Origin: Trema orientale | Lineage: Eukaryota > Streptophyta > Magnoliopsida > Rosales > Cannabaceae | Direction: 5' to 3' | Length of the DNA: 64,000 nucleotides | Assembly: GCA_002914845.1 (NCBI GenBank) | Contig: JXTC01000078.1 | Location: 857,506-921,505, forward strand | Part shown: piece after piece, positions 34,688-47,539 of the stretch | How positions within the stretch are numbered: the first letter of the stretch is position 1 | How the letters are laid out: each line of letters begins with the position of its first letter | Translations under genes and position numbers: made by a program | The notes under the pieces: generated by a model | The model's database searches: none | The model's input: the letters and a program-made list of their open reading frames with translations, nothing else | Told to the model about the DNA's origin: nothing

Positions 34688-36409
34688 TGTTGGGAAATTG
34701 AGGTTTCAATCTTACTCACTCTTATTTTGAAGATGACAAACATTTGATTTAGTACTAATGATTTAACTTGAGTGTGTAGTGAAATAGCTTTAAAAGTTAT
34801 AACTCAAGTTGATTAAGGAATCAAGCTTGAAGATGGATGCATATTGGACTTATTATAATCAAGCTTGAAGATGGACAATCAAGATACAAGATCGTGTCTA
34901 GATATGGTATATTTCATACTTAGTCTTGTATTTGATTTAGTTCATTGCACATAGATTCTCTTTGCATTGGCTCATACTTTTCAAAAGAGTTTTCAAACTA
35001 TTTTAAGCTTAAAATGGTTATTTTATTATAGAAGCTTGAAAATATGAAATATTGATTTTGAATAGACAAAATATTCTTCAAAACATGATTTCTTAAGTTT
35101 AAATAAGTTACAAATATGTTTAAAATCATGACTATTTGATATAGGCTAAAAAGAGATTTTTTATTTGCAAACTAGAATATGTTTCGGTACGAATACTTTC
35201 TAAATTACTGTTAAATATCTTTGTAAAAGTAAAACAAGTTTGCAATAGTCAAAATACTCTTTTCAAATTGATTTCTAAGGTTTTTAAAGTGTTTAAAATA
35301 AGTTTAGAAGTCAGTTTTTAAAAAATGCCAAAAGCTGTCAAAATCTGAAAAATGCCAAAAAAATCCTGTCAGAGTTTGGAAACTGACCAACAGTGATTTT
35401 GGTCAACCACACCTGTGGTCGACCACTTTTCAAACCAGTAGCCAGAAGTGACCGTTAGAGCTAAAATGACGTGTCAAACTCCAACGGCTATATTTGTGGT
35501 CGACCACCTTTAATTTTGGTCGACCAAATGTTTGGCAGAAAGCTAATAACAGCTATAAACGGCTAACTTTCTTGGATATCTATATATAGAGCCTCATTTG
35601 ATGGAATTTACGACTTGAGTATGAACCTAAACTGATATTCATCAACTCTCAAAGTGTCTTAGCCTATTTTCACATCAATTCCACTTTCAAATCATATTGA
35701 AACCAATCTTAGAGTATTCATTGTGCATTGTTCTCAAATCTTCTAAGCCAAAATTGTATTTATTATTTTGTGAGGAGAGATTGTGAGTGAGTGTTCTCTC
35801 TTGTCCATTGTAAAACTATTTGAGTTGAGATGAGGTTGGCACCAGAGTCTAAACAACCCGAGTGTAGGTGAGATTGTCACCGGAGTCTAGACAACCCGTT
35901 AGTTGGTGAGATTAGCACCATTGTCTAAATAATCCGTGTAAGTGAGGGTTGTCACTGGAGTCAAAACAATCCGAGGTTAGGCATGATAGAGCCGGAGTCA
36001 AGACTATTGTAAAGGCTAGGGTGTGCCTAAGAAGAATTCACTCCGTTTGTACAAGGGTCGGTCAAGCCCACAATCTTGATCCGAATAGTGGAAAGCTCAA
36101 AGCAAGTTGCCGAGGGTCAGGGACGTAGGTAAACCGTCGTGTTTGTCGAACCTCGTAAAAATCGAGTTTGCATATTCTCTATCCCTACACTCTTTATTTT
36201 AATGCAAACTATTTGATTGTGTGTTTGATATTTATTGTGCTTAATTGCCTTGATATTATTGTTATATATTTGTTATTATTATTGATTTAGTTTCAAAGTT
36301 TAAAAATAGTGGTCTATGTTTTTAAATAGTTGAAAAGTTCTGCAAAAATTTTAAAACCTAATTCACCCCCCCTTTTGGGTAGTCAATCTTGGGCTAACAA
36401 TTCCTAACA
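34688..36409 (+). repeat. 5' LTR of the gag-only copia
   Basis: It is 1.72 kb, TGTTGGG...CTAACA, closely similar to the copy at 39956. It contains TATCTATATATAGAGCC (about 35577-35592) as a likely TATA box and GGTCGACCAC palindromic words at 35395-35525. A 15-18 bp piece around 35400 is absent from the 3' copy. Confidence 0.92.
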
Positions 36410-36410
36410 A

Positions 36411-36424
36411 TTGATATCAGAGCT
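36411..36424 (+). other. Primer-binding site of the gag-only copia
   Basis: TTGATATCAGAGCT follows the LTR end by one to two bases. It resembles TGGTATCAGAGC, the plant initiator tRNA-Met complement, with two changes. Confidence 0.75.
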
Positions 36425-36459
36425 TGGTGCTCAAATTTTAAAAGCTTAACTGTCTTGAG

Positions 36460-37794
36460 ATGACTAACCAAAATAATTTTCAAAATCTTCCAAATGAGGG
36501 GTTTTCAACTAGACCACCATTTTTTAATGGAACTGATTTTAATTATTGAAGAAGTAGGATGCTTACTTATCTACAATCTTTAGATTTTGATTTATGGCAT
36601 ATTGTTACTAAAAGTCCATTCGTTTTTAAGAAAAATGTTGGTGATAAGTTTGTTGATAAAGAAATTGATGAATATGATGTAAATGATAAAATTACTTTTT
36701 CAAAGAATGGTAGAGCTATGCATATTTTGATTTGCGGTATAGATAGAGATATATTCAATAATGTTGAAAAAGCCACAAATGTTCATGATATGTGGAATAT
36801 GCTTGAGGTGACATATCAAGGCACGAACTCTTTGAAAGAGACAAAAATCAATATTCTTACTCGCCAATACGAATTATTCAAGATGCATAAAGATGAGACT
36901 ATTGCACAAATATTTTCTAGATTTACTACTATTATTAATTCTCTCAATACTCTTGGAAAATTATTTTCTAACATAGATTTGGTGAATAAAGTGCTTAGGA
37001 GTCTTCCTAGAGCATATAGAAGCAAAGTGGTGGCAATTCAAGAAGCAAAGGATCTCACCAAACTTCCTCTAGAAGAACTCATTGGTTCGCTCATGACACA
37101 TGAGATCTTGATGAAAGAAAGCAATGAAGGAGATCAAGAAGACAACATGTGCTTCATGGCAATAGAAAATAAGGTAAGCTCAGTTGAACCTAAAAGTAAA
37201 TTTCATGATGTTAGTGATACAAGTAGTGAGTTTAGTGAAAATGATAGTGATTGTGATTTATCATATGAAAATCTATTGATTGACTTTAATGATTTACACA
37301 AAAACTATGAAAAACTCATTTTCAAAAATAATGCTCTCAAAAAGGAAATTCTTAGTTTGTCAAAAATAATTGAAGAGCTTACAAAAGAAAAGGAAACAAA
37401 ACTACCTTGTAGCAATTGTGACATTTTGTTAAATGAAAATATTTCCCTGAATGACAAAATTTCCAATTTGACTAAAGTTATCCACAAATTCACCAATGGA
37501 AAAAAAAATTTTGATATGATGCTTGGTGGACAAAGATGTGTTTTTGACAAAAGAGGAATAGGATACAAACCTTTGGTAGAACAAAAGTATCTCAAAACTT
37601 ATTTTGTCAAAGCAACATCTAGTAATAACTCAAAATATGTATGCAATTATTGTAACCAAAATGGACATACAAGCTTTTCATGCTCCATCAAGAAAAATTC
37701 ATATTTTGGTGTCAAACAACAATGGGTACCAAAGGGTTCAAAGACTAACCCCCAAGGACCCAAAGTTATGTGGGTACCAAAAATCCATACTTGA
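36460..37794 (+). pseudogene. Copia Gag protein (UBN2-type) with one premature stop
   Basis: The ATG at 36460 opens MTNQNNFQNLPNEGFSTRPP. A TGA at 36547-36549 stands where the family has Trp (FNGTxYxYW), then a 411-codon frame runs from 36559. It has the UBN2-like capsid region (about residues 40-180, YELFKMHKDETIAQIFSRFT), a coiled-coil-prone middle (NNALKKEILSLSKIIEELTK), a zinc knuckle CNYCNQNGHTSFSC (CX2CX4HX4C intact), and repeats of WVPK(G/I) near the end, as in SIRE/Maximus-type elements. Re-initiation at 36559 could give an almost complete Gag. Protease, integrase and RT do not follow. Confidence 0.85.
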
Positions 37795-39955
37795 ATCATT
37801 ATTGTAGGAACAGGCAAGAAAGTGGGTGCTCTAAGAACAAAACCGATGACTTCACCAAGCTCTCAAGTTTTACAAAGAAATAATGGTGGACATTCCATTT
37901 TTGGAGACAACACAAAAAGTAAGATCTTTGGCATAAATAATATTGGTATGGTATTAAATTTAAATGACTGGATCTTAAAGATAAATCAAAGAAGATGATT
38001 AAGTCCATCCTCAACACAAAGAAGATGAAGAGCTTTTGGAATAATGGTATGGATTATTTTCTTTGAATTATTTAAGTCTAAATTTGATTGATATATTAAT
38101 TGCTTTTATATGATTCAAATAGATTGCAAAATGCATATGCTTAAACTCTTATATTTGTGCAAATGCTTGAAACACCATGCATAATGAATTGAATTATTTT
38201 ATCTATATTGGTAATGTATTTAAACTCAAAATGACGTGTTACTTGAATTCAATGATTATACTTCGTAACTTTGTCATTTTGAATATCTGCGCACGATTTG
38301 TCATCCTATGTCATTATGAGAACAAACTTTTGATGAATATCACATTTGAGGTTCTCATTAGCTTTCAAGACTTGGATCGACATTCTTTGAGTTTCAATGA
38401 TACTTTAACTTATGTGTTAATAGTCAATGATCAAATGAATTCTTGTCTTGAATGTTTCTCTTAGTTTGGATGCCTTATGCTTATTCATGTTTTTACTTTG
38501 CATCTGTTAATTGGTATCAAATTTGGTCATTTTTTTTTCTTCAAACATAATAAATATCTCTCTTATATGAATGATCTTTGCCTACTTTGGTTACTTATCA
38601 TTTTGATCATGATTCATATATTGAGGGGGAGCATATTTATGATTTGCTTGTGCTAAATTGATCATATATCTTTTAAATGCATCATTTTTTTTATATGCTC
38701 TTTATAGTTTGATGAAAATAAACAAAAAGAAATTATTTCACTATTGTGCTTGAATGTTTTAAATTTCTCCTATGCTTTACGATTACTTGGAGAAATATAT
38801 TTTCAACAAGTGAAATATTAAGATTTAGAGATTTCATGATCTTGATTAGATGCAACTTCTCTATTTTTGAATATGCTATAGTTGCCATACTTATTATCAA
38901 TAGAAGAAGTTTTGCTAAAAATAAAAAGAATGCTCTTATTTTGGTATCATATTGTTGTTCAATCTTTTATTTGATATTGTTATTCTTAATTTGAAGATTG
39001 TTTCATTCTATATTCCTCCATATTTCCTTATTGCATAACTTATCATACTATCTTTTACATAGGAGAAAATTATTTGTGTATTGCACTTTCATATATTTTT
39101 GTCTCAAAATCAAATAGAGAGAGTAATATCATGAACTAATATGGGGATAAGAATATATTTTTTTTGTATGATTGCTCTTGATTACTTGAAAATCCATTTG
39201 TATCAATTTGGTCTTTATTTTTAATTTAAACTAATTGGTATCAACTTGGTTATTCACACAATTAGTACCTATGAGCAAAACTTTTTTAACAAGTGGTATC
39301 CATGAGCTAAATTTTTCACAAGTGGTATCTATGAGCTCAAATATTCAAAATATGCATACTTTATAAGTTTAAGGGGGAGTTTCACTCTCTTTTTATTAAG
39401 CATATTTTGAGGAGAAATATTCAAGATTTAGTAAGGACACTTATCTCTATTTATTTCTTATCCTTACTCCTTTTTAAATATATATATATATATATGAAAG
39501 AGATTTTTAAGAACTATTCAGATTTTTATGTATTAGATTTTCTTAAAACTCTTTTTAACTTTGTGCTTATTTTGCAAATATCTTGAAAGATTCGTTCCTC
39601 ACGAGACATGTAGTTTGAAAATTTTTTTCTATCTTTTTAATGATATCAAAAGGGGGAGAATAATGTTGATTTATGAAAATGAGCGTAAAAAGATTCATTT
39701 ATGAGTGTGCATATTTTAAAAGGGAGAACTTTGTTTAGCACACATTTTTAACTTTCTCATAATATACATATGATGTTTAATTGAGTTAAAAGGGGGGAGA
39801 AAGTTCATTTTACTTTCTCAAGCATATTTTGAGATGAAGCATAAAATATGGTAAGGATGGAGGTAAACTTGTCAAATTTCATATTTTCATATCCTTATTG
39901 CATATTTTCTTTTCTCTCATAAATCAATATTTGTCATCATCAAAAAGGGGGAGAT
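37795..39955 (+). other. Non-coding interior of the gag-only copia with multiple PPT-like tracts
   Basis: No protease (DSG), integrase or RT (YVDD) motifs are found. Four purine tracts of the kind used for plus-strand priming occur: GAGGGGGAGCA (about 38622), AAAAGGGGGAGAATAA (about 39648), AAAAGGGGGGAGAAAG (about 39788) and AAAAAGGGGGAGAT (39942-39955, directly before the LTR). Repeated tracts are known from SIRE-like elements. The pol region appears to have been deleted. Confidence 0.7.
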
Positions 39956-41656
39956 TGTTGGGAAATTGAGGTTTCAATCTTACTCATTCTTATTTTGAAG
40001 ATAACAAACATTTGATTTAGTACTAATGATTTAACTTGAGTGTGTAGTGAAATAGCTTTAAAAGTTATAACTCAAATTGATCAAGGAATCAAGCTTGAAG
40101 ATAGATGCATATTAGACTTATTGTAATCAAGCTTGAAGATGGACAATCAAGATATAAGATCGTATCTAGATATGGTATATTTCATACTTAGTCTTGTATT
40201 TGATTTAGTTCATTGCACATAGATTCTCTTTGCATTGGCTCATACTTTTCAAAAGAGTTTTCAAACTATCTTAAGCTTAAAATGGTTATTTTGTTATAGA
40301 AGTTTGAAAATAAGAAATAACGATTTTGAATAAGCAAAATATTCTTCAAAACATGATTTCTTAAGTTTAAATAAGTTACAAATATGTTTAAAATCATGAC
40401 TATTTGATATAGGCTAAAAAGAGATTTTCTATTTGCAAACTAGAATATGTTTCGGTATGAATACTTTCTAAATTATTGTTAAATATCTTTGTGAATGTAA
40501 AACAAGTTTGAAATAGCCAAAATACTCTTTTCAAATTGATTTCTAGTGTTTTTAAAGTGTTTAAAATAAGTTTAGAAGTCAGTTTTTGAAAAATGCCAAA
40601 AGCTATCAAAATCTGAAAAATGCCAAAAAAATCCTATCAGAGTTTGAAATATGACCAACAGTGATTTTGTGGTCTACCACTTTTCAAACCAGTGGCAAGA
40701 AGTGACTGTTAGAGCAAAAATGACGTGTCAAACTCCAATGGCTATATTTGTGGTCGACCACCTTTAATTTTGGTCAACCAAATTTTTGGCAGAAAACTAA
40801 TAACGGCTATAAACGGCTAGTTTTCTTGGATATCTATATATAGAGCCTCATTTGATGGCATTTACTACTTGAGTATGAGCCTAAACTGATATTCATCTAC
40901 TCTCAAAGTTCTATTTTCACATCAATTACACTTTCAAATCATATTGAAGCCAATCTTAGAGTATTCATTGTGCATTGTTCTCAAATCTCCTAAGCCAGAA
41001 TTGTATTTATTATTTTGTGAGGAGAGTTTGTGAGTGAGTGTTCACTCTTGTCCATTGTAAAACTATTTGAGTTGAGATGAGGTTGGCACCGGAGTCTAAA
41101 CAACCCGACTATAGATGAGGTTGTCACCGGAGTCTAAATAATCCGTTAGTTGGTGAGATTGGCACCATTGTCTAAACAATCCGTGTAGGTGAGGGTTGTC
41201 ACCGGAGTCAAAACAATCCGAGGTTAGGCGTGATAGTGCCGGAGTCAAGACTATTGTCAAGGCTAGGGTGTGCCTAAGAAGAATTCACTCCGTTTGTACA
41301 AGGGTCGGTCAAGCCCACAATCTTGACCCGAATAGTGGAAAGCTTAAAGCAAATTGCCGAGGGCCGGGGACGTAGGCAAACCGTCGTGTTTGTCGAACCT
41401 CGTAAAAACAGAGTTTGCATATTCTCTATTCCTACACTCTTTATTTTAATGCAAACTATTTGATTATGTGTTTGATATTTATTGTGCTTAATTGCCTTGA
41501 TATTATTGTTATATATTTGTTATTATTATTGATTTAGCTTTAAAGTTTAAAAATAGTGGTCTATGGTTTTAAATAGTTAAAAAGTTCCGCAAAAGTTTTA
41601 AAACCCAATTCACCCCCCCTATTGGGTAGTCAATCTTGGGCTAACAGTTCCTAACA
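39956..41656 (+). repeat. 3' LTR of the gag-only copia
   Basis: It is 1.70 kb, a near copy of the 5' LTR with scattered substitutions and two short deletions (about 40665 and 40907). The low divergence suggests a younger insertion than the gypsy element it interrupts. Confidence 0.92.
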
Positions 41657-41745
41657 CATTTTTGGTGGTTAAGTCCTTAAGGAATACTATGTCTCTAACA
41701 AAAATTTGCAAGTCCTTTGATCTATTATCTGTGTAATTCTTTCGG
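41657..41745 (-). pseudogene. Old gypsy element: integrase fragment on the other side of the copia
   Basis: On the minus strand the frame reads DNRSKDLQIFVRDIVFLKDL followed by TTKN, matching the YADxRRRDLEFxVGDxVFLKVSP block that directly precedes the MRFG motif in plant gypsy pol. It continues in phase into VVMRF at 34687 when the copia is ignored. Further upstream the frame dissolves. Confidence 0.75.
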
Positions 41746-43593
41746 TGACCTAGGTCATTCATCTTCTTTTTTTTTTTTTTCAACAATGTTCACTATTCTC
41801 AGAATAACTTTAGGGCTTAATTATTTTTGCTCACTAACTTCATCTCATTGAATTGAAGATCAATACTTATCTACTAATTCTCATAACTCTAATTATTCAT
41901 ATAATTTTAAAAGAATTCCATTTCTTGAATAGAGAATCTTACTTTCTTAATTTTGTTTTAAATACCCAGCTGCATAAATTATGAGTTCCTGTATGCCCCT
42001 TGTATTTTCTCTTTAATTGATAACACATGATCAAAGAATTCAATGCCCCTTCAAAACTCTTCTAACTTAAGATTATTTGATTATTTCATCTAAACTCCAT
42101 CAAAGTAAGTCAAAATGACATAGAAAGTGCCAATATAAGCAAAACCTTGTCAATTAAGTAGCTCTAGTCCAAATATTGAAGTTATAATTTAAATGCTTGA
42201 TTCTACAAATATTGTAAATAGTTACGTAAATTCCTATATGATCCGGATTACATAATAATAATTTCTGCACAACTCAAGTCATAATTGTAGCTTGATATAT
42301 AACTTATTTACTATGAATAAATGCTTCAAATTATTGAAAAAGATTCATATTCCATAATCAACTTCATAAAATTAAAGACTAAATCACCAAATATTTCAAT
42401 GCAATGACCAATATTGCAAATTCAATTTCATGAGTTAGGTAACTAATTTAACACCATTTAAATTCGTTTGATCATAATAATTATTTTGTTTACCAATTAG
42501 GATAATAAGAATGAAATCACTAAAATAGTATATTAGTGATATTCGTTGTCTTTCTCAAACTCTGAATTTATAAGAATTTGATCTATGAAAAATAAAATAT
42601 TAATCCCAATAATCTATAAACACATTATCCATCAAGTTTGTAAATAATGTGGGTATTAATTAATACAAAAAGTATTACTAAAATTCGTGATGTTGAGATC
42701 TTACATATTGGTGATCTATACTATATCTTTTTATTAAACTTTCCACTGATTATAGTCTTATTGTCTTAGAAAGTATTAATCCCTCGTAGTAATAAAACTT
42801 CAATACAACAATTAATGTCATCAAAAAGTCTTTGACTCATTAAATTATGCTATCTTACCTTTACAAGTCAAAACCAAGTAGAAGGTACCTATATGAGAAA
42901 AATCTTATTGATTCAGTAGTTTTAACCCAATACATTGAACATCTAATATCAAATACTTAGTTTCTAAAACATAATCAACAAATGTAGTTATTTGTTTCTT
43001 AGATGATACTAGATCATATAAAAATATCTCCACAATCCAAAAGTTATCATAACTTAATATATAACTGATCTCTTCTTTTTTTAAAATAAAAATATTGCCA
43101 AATCTTTGTAATCAATATAGTCTTATATATAACCATGTACGAAAAAAAATGTCAATATTTAATTAAGTTGAATAGATCTTAAGTTTTACTTTTTTTTTCC
43201 TAACTTCTTCTTATTTGGAGCAATCGGATATTATACATAAAAATCATAAGCCTAATTTAAGGAAACATATGTATCCTAAATTCAATTTAGTGAACACAAA
43301 GATATAATCAATCAAAATATCGCAAAAAGACATTAACTCCTCTATACCATAAATACTTGACTGAAAGAGACCAATTCCTATGCTTGAGATAGTTTATTTT
43401 AAGGAGACTCTTATTAGAGTCGTGTACAAAAACTCATAAATCATAATTGCAAGAAAGAAATATATAATGAAATTGTATTTTTTTTAAAAAAAGTTAATTT
43501 CATCTTTTCACTTACCTGGCTAAAGTTAGGATTCCTTTGGTATTAACTTAATTTATCTTTAAAAACAAAGTTTACAGAAATGACCAAACACTT
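41746..43593 (-). other. Internal remnant of the old gypsy element, no protein recognised
   Basis: In the element this should encode gag, protease, RT and RNase H, but it is under 2 kb and none of their motifs is visible on the minus strand. Either those genes were deleted or they have decayed beyond recognition. No other gene is seen. Confidence 0.4.
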
Positions 43594-43605
43594 GTTCTGA
43601 TACCA
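43594..43605 (-). other. Primer-binding site of the old gypsy element
   Basis: The minus strand reads TGGTATCAGAAC two bases after the LTR end CACA. It matches the 3' end complement of initiator tRNA-Met (TGGTATCAGAGC) in 11 of 12 positions. Confidence 0.8.
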
Positions 43606-43607
43606 AC

Positions 43608-44307
43608 TGTGACACTTTGTAAATCTTGGTGGACACAATATCAGTTTACAGCTTCGTCTTATAAGGTTAAAATGGAAGAACGGTCAAATTTTTCTTTATC
43701 TCATTTTCTTTTAAATGTTATTATTTATAATCAAACTAGAAAAATACTTCTTAATAAAAATTTACTTTATTTCATAATTGAAATTAACTCTCAAAATAAA
43801 AATGAACTTTATACACTCTATAAAATGAAAACTATACTCAATCTTAGTCAAATAATTAAATACTTGAAAGTAAAAACACAAAGTCGTTTAAAACATTTTA
43901 TTGCCATTTGGGATTCGGCTGCTGCCAGCCAATCTCTAGTAGGAATTACTGCACATTTGGAAAATTTAAATGAATAGAATGTGCTTAGGCCCAGTAAGTA
44001 AATCTCATGCATACAATAAATGTCATATTACATGAACAATACACTTTTAGAATCATAACCTTGTATCTTATTCTTTGAAAACATCTTGTTCATAACATTT
44101 TTATTTCATAAAACTTTCATATTTGATTCATCATAGTGTAATGCCAAGTCTATCAGAAGTGATGGGCCATAAATGTGATCTCATGACAAGCATATGTGAC
44201 CTTATCGCTATTCGGATCCCATATAGCTATTACACTATAATGGCAAGTATCGAAGTTAAACTTTCATTTTTAATATAGTGACTATAGGCCATTCAGTCGG
44301 TGGCCCA
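43608..44307 (-). repeat. 5' LTR (inner part) of the old gypsy element
   Basis: It starts (plus strand) TGTGACACTTTGTAAATC next to the primer-binding site. The part from 43870 matches 30760-31200. It is cut at 44307 by another LTR. The remainder beyond that insertion is not identified with confidence. Confidence 0.6.
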
Positions 44308-46457
44308 TGTCACGACCTAAAACTCGAGCTAGTTGCAGTAGAGGAATTTCATTAAGATGAGAAATTCATTGATTTATATTGAAAAGGCCTTAAAAGTTTA
44401 AATTTTTTGAAATAGTCCATTTAAATAAAATATTGAGAATCTCATCCGGTGAACATCTCCCATAGTTCGTATATACCATTAAACATAGATCGAATAATAA
44501 CCGAAAAATATAATTCAAATTTAAGATCAAGCATCATTATCATCCACAACAAGTATCAAATACCAAAATGGTATATATAAGTTTACAGACATAATTAAAA
44601 GTAGAAATCTCGATTCAATGCTAAATCTAAATCAAACAATCTAAATACCACAATAACACGAAGCTTCTAGCATTACCAAGACAACGAACTACAGTCAAAG
44701 ATAGCCTCTTAATCCTCTTACTCGCCTAAGTTGCACTGAACACTACTTGAGGAAGGAAATGTAGAGGGTGAGCATAAAAATGCCTAGTAGTAAAGTAGTT
44801 ATATCGTTGAAAATATTTTATTGATGGAAAGTTCTTGCATAGTCAGCTTAGTCCAAAAAATAGATATATATAATAGTCCAAAACTAGCAATCTATATGTA
44901 TATGTAAAATAGTATAAATAGAACCATTAAATTCATAAGCACATGATACAAATCAACCATACTTATGAGCTCACATCCCCTCATCAATAGAAACCCAGGA
45001 TGATGGCACTAAGTGTACCGAACAGCCTGCCTGACACCTAAGCTCATACTCAGAGAGGACATCTATATGTCGCCTACCAAACTTGGAGGAGCAACCGTAT
45101 TGCCTACGTCTGTCAAATGGGGAGGTAATCAGAGAAAACAAACCCCGTGTAAATTTACGAACTCTATACAGACAGTGGGGCCATGTGAATAAAACATTTT
45201 AAACCCATAATACTAACACTGTGCTCATGTATGATCATATGACACGTGCAATATGAAACTGAAGTTTGAAAACAGTTGTACTCTAGTTTTTCAATAAAAA
45301 AGTCCTATTAAGTTTTATAGAAAAATGAACAGCATAACTACGCTATTTTTTATATAACGAAAATAACATGTACTCAGAAAAGTCTCAAAGCAATATAATG
45401 TATATCATACAATCCAATTCCATCACATATATCTTAAACAGATGTAAAATCATATTTTTCATCATGTGTAGCATAAAGTAAGTTTTATTCAAAAACGATA
45501 TAAAATAGAGGTAATCAAATCCTTACCTCACTAAAATAGCGTTACTACGCTATTGGAACCTCAAGATGTCGTTGGACCCTCGTTTGGAGGGTCCAAAACT
45601 AATTCCAAGTCCTTGATCACTCTCTTGTGAAAAACTAACTACCCAACGGAGCTTCAAATTAATAAACAGACCTCTTTACTAAATTCCTAGCACCTAAAAT
45701 AGTTAGGTTAGACATATAATTCGTCCAATTCAGGTCCAGACCGAAACCAGGCAGGTAGTATGCAAAATGAGGCAAATCTTAGCCATTTGATTTCGTTTTT
45801 TGTGCCGATTACAAAACAAAGTCAATATATCTATCAAACTTACAAAACATAGTCAATATATATATATCAAACTTCTCTATTTCGCGAATACATTCTAAAA
45901 ATAACATCAGAATACATTCTAACGATCTGATGAAAAAGTCAAATCCGATCTCAAACTACTCAAAAATAGTAACTTTCAAACCTTGCAAAGTGGAGTCACG
46001 AAATAGATACCTAGAGATTCTTCTCGATGATATGAATCCAACTTTCAAAGTTCTTCGCGGCGAAAAATGGTATTTTTCGGCAACTACAGCACTCTAGCAG
46101 CTCAGGACCAGTGGCACGGGCATCCAAGCGGCACGATGAAGACTTGCCAATGTTCAGGTCTCGGTCCTTCTTAAAATTATATCCTTAGAATTTAGGATAA
46201 AATTTAAATCAGAAAACTATAAGTTATTTAAAAAATAATAATTAATTATAGACATTTCTAAAAATTACGAAAAATATTCTACATCTCTTATAACATGTAT
46301 AATAATATCCAGTGAAATTTATAAGCATAATTAAAATTAATAGGGTGAGGTTTTGACAATATAATCTCGAAGAAATAAAATTGTCAGAGTTATTAGTTGC
46401 AAAGGCAGTATATAAAGAAAATTTAGTAATTATTAGAAATAAATTCATGGTATTACA
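44308..46457 (-). mobile_element. Gypsy LTR related to the 48-57 kb element, probably solo or fragmentary
   Basis: From 44308 (TGTCACGACCTAAAACTCG) to about 46110 it matches, segment by segment, the LTRs at 48450 and 55245. Shared text includes ACTAAATTCCTAGCACCTAA, CATATAATTCGTCCAATTC and GATACCTAGAGATTC. Beyond 46110 it diverges. A plausible LTR terminus (minus strand TGTAATACC) lies at 46457. No internal region adjoins it. No target duplication was recognised, so the right edge is tentative. Confidence 0.6.
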
Positions 46458-47500
46458 AAACTTTTCAGAACATAATCTAACATATATATGAATATATCGT
46501 TAAAATTTCAGCTCAAATTAATAACGTTTACTTTGAAATCATAGAATAAAATCGATAAAATATATTTTACAGCTTTTCTTAGGTGACGACCAACATGTAT
46601 TAAAAGATTTCTATAAAATCATAAGAGTAAGATATAAATGTGAAACTTTTTAAAAGTCAAGTAGATATGTAGAAAGATTTCTCATAAAAAGTTTAGACTT
46701 TAATAAAGTTTCTAACTTCAAATATCATATATTGAATTGGAACCCAAGTGCAGTAAAATATATGAATCTTAAAAGACTAAGAGTTCTAAGAATTATCTTT
46801 TTTTGTTTTGTTAATCTTGAAGAAAATTAGGAGAGAACTTCTTGAAATCTCCATAGACTACCACAACTATGAGAAAAAGAGAGGTAGAGAAAAATATAAG
46901 AGGATACTTAATTGTGTTCATAAAGAAGTACCCTATTTATAGGCTTAATATGTATATAAAATATAATTAAATAAATTAATAAAAATCATACTACTTAACT
47001 AACTTTTCTTTTTAATTTATTTTCTTTCAATCATGCAAATAAATTAATTTCTTTTACTTAACTATATGCATCCACTTACAAAAGTAATACAATATTTAAT
47101 AATATATAATATGTAAACCACATCATTTTTGCATTTAATATCCATAAAATCTATATAACTGATTTACCATTCAAATAGTTAATGCATAGTTACAAAATCT
47201 ACTTAATTTTGTTTTTTTTTTATGCAATTATGTAATTTCCTTTGTTTTAATAATGATAGATATAAACATATAATAGGTTAATGACTACTTACATCATCTT
47301 CCATTCCTATGATGGAAAAAATGTATATAATTATAATATGTTAATGGTTACACTATCTACCTAATTTTTATTATTTTAAAATTATTTATGCAATTTTTGA
47401 AGATATTTATTGTACTCTTCACTTCACTCATGCTATCCATGTGTCATGCTTAAAGAGTTTAATGGTCGTATTTTGGAGGGAGACTATAATTCTCTAGAAG
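46458..47500. other. AT-rich DNA with a minus-strand TATA box, possible LTR piece
   Basis: CTATAAATAG on the minus strand (46933-46942) is followed by leader-like pyrimidine-rich text, as in an LTR promoter. No LTR ends could be assigned. No coding sequence. Confidence 0.35.
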
Positions 47501-47539
47501 ATTTGATCATGTCTGACAAACTTAGGCTAACAATTCAAC

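Larger units (their letters stand above)
34688..41656 (+). mobile_element. SIRE/Maximus-like Ty1/copia element, gag only, two LTRs
   Basis: Two long direct LTRs (34688-36409 and 39956-41656) start TGTTGGGAAATTGAGGTTTC and end TTCCTAACA. A Met-type primer-binding site follows the first. Several PPT-like AAAAGGGGGAGA tracts occur before the second. The flanking 5-mers are CACTT (34683-34687) and CATTT (41657-41661), a target duplication with one change. The host gypsy frame is continuous across the empty site, which confirms both edges. Only gag is present, so any mobility would need enzymes supplied by another element. Confidence 0.93.
30750..44307 (-). mobile_element. Old Ty3/gypsy element, minus strand, with two later insertions
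   Basis: Its two LTRs are recognised by similarity between 30780-31200 and 43900-44300 (shared ATGCCAAGYCTATYRRAAGT, GATGGGCCATAA-type text). The primer-binding site is complementary to initiator tRNA-Met (43594-43605, minus). A purine tract at 32632-32650 precedes the left LTR. A polyprotein tail lies between. Inserted into it are an Athila-like solo LTR (32720-34348) and a copia element (34688-41656). The remaining internal DNA is too short for a full gag-pol, so it was deleted as well as invaded. The outer limits of both LTRs are uncertain. Confidence 0.65.

Noticed and set aside
35395-35525. GGTCGACCAC palindromes in the copia LTR as possible regulatory operators
   Set aside because: They recur in both LTR copies with decay, and nothing beyond palindromy supports a specific regulator.
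46140-46165. GACTTGCCAATGTTC inside an LTR, resembling part of miR169
   Set aside because: Only a nine-base partial match, no CCAAGGATG core and no pairing arm; it is LTR sequence.
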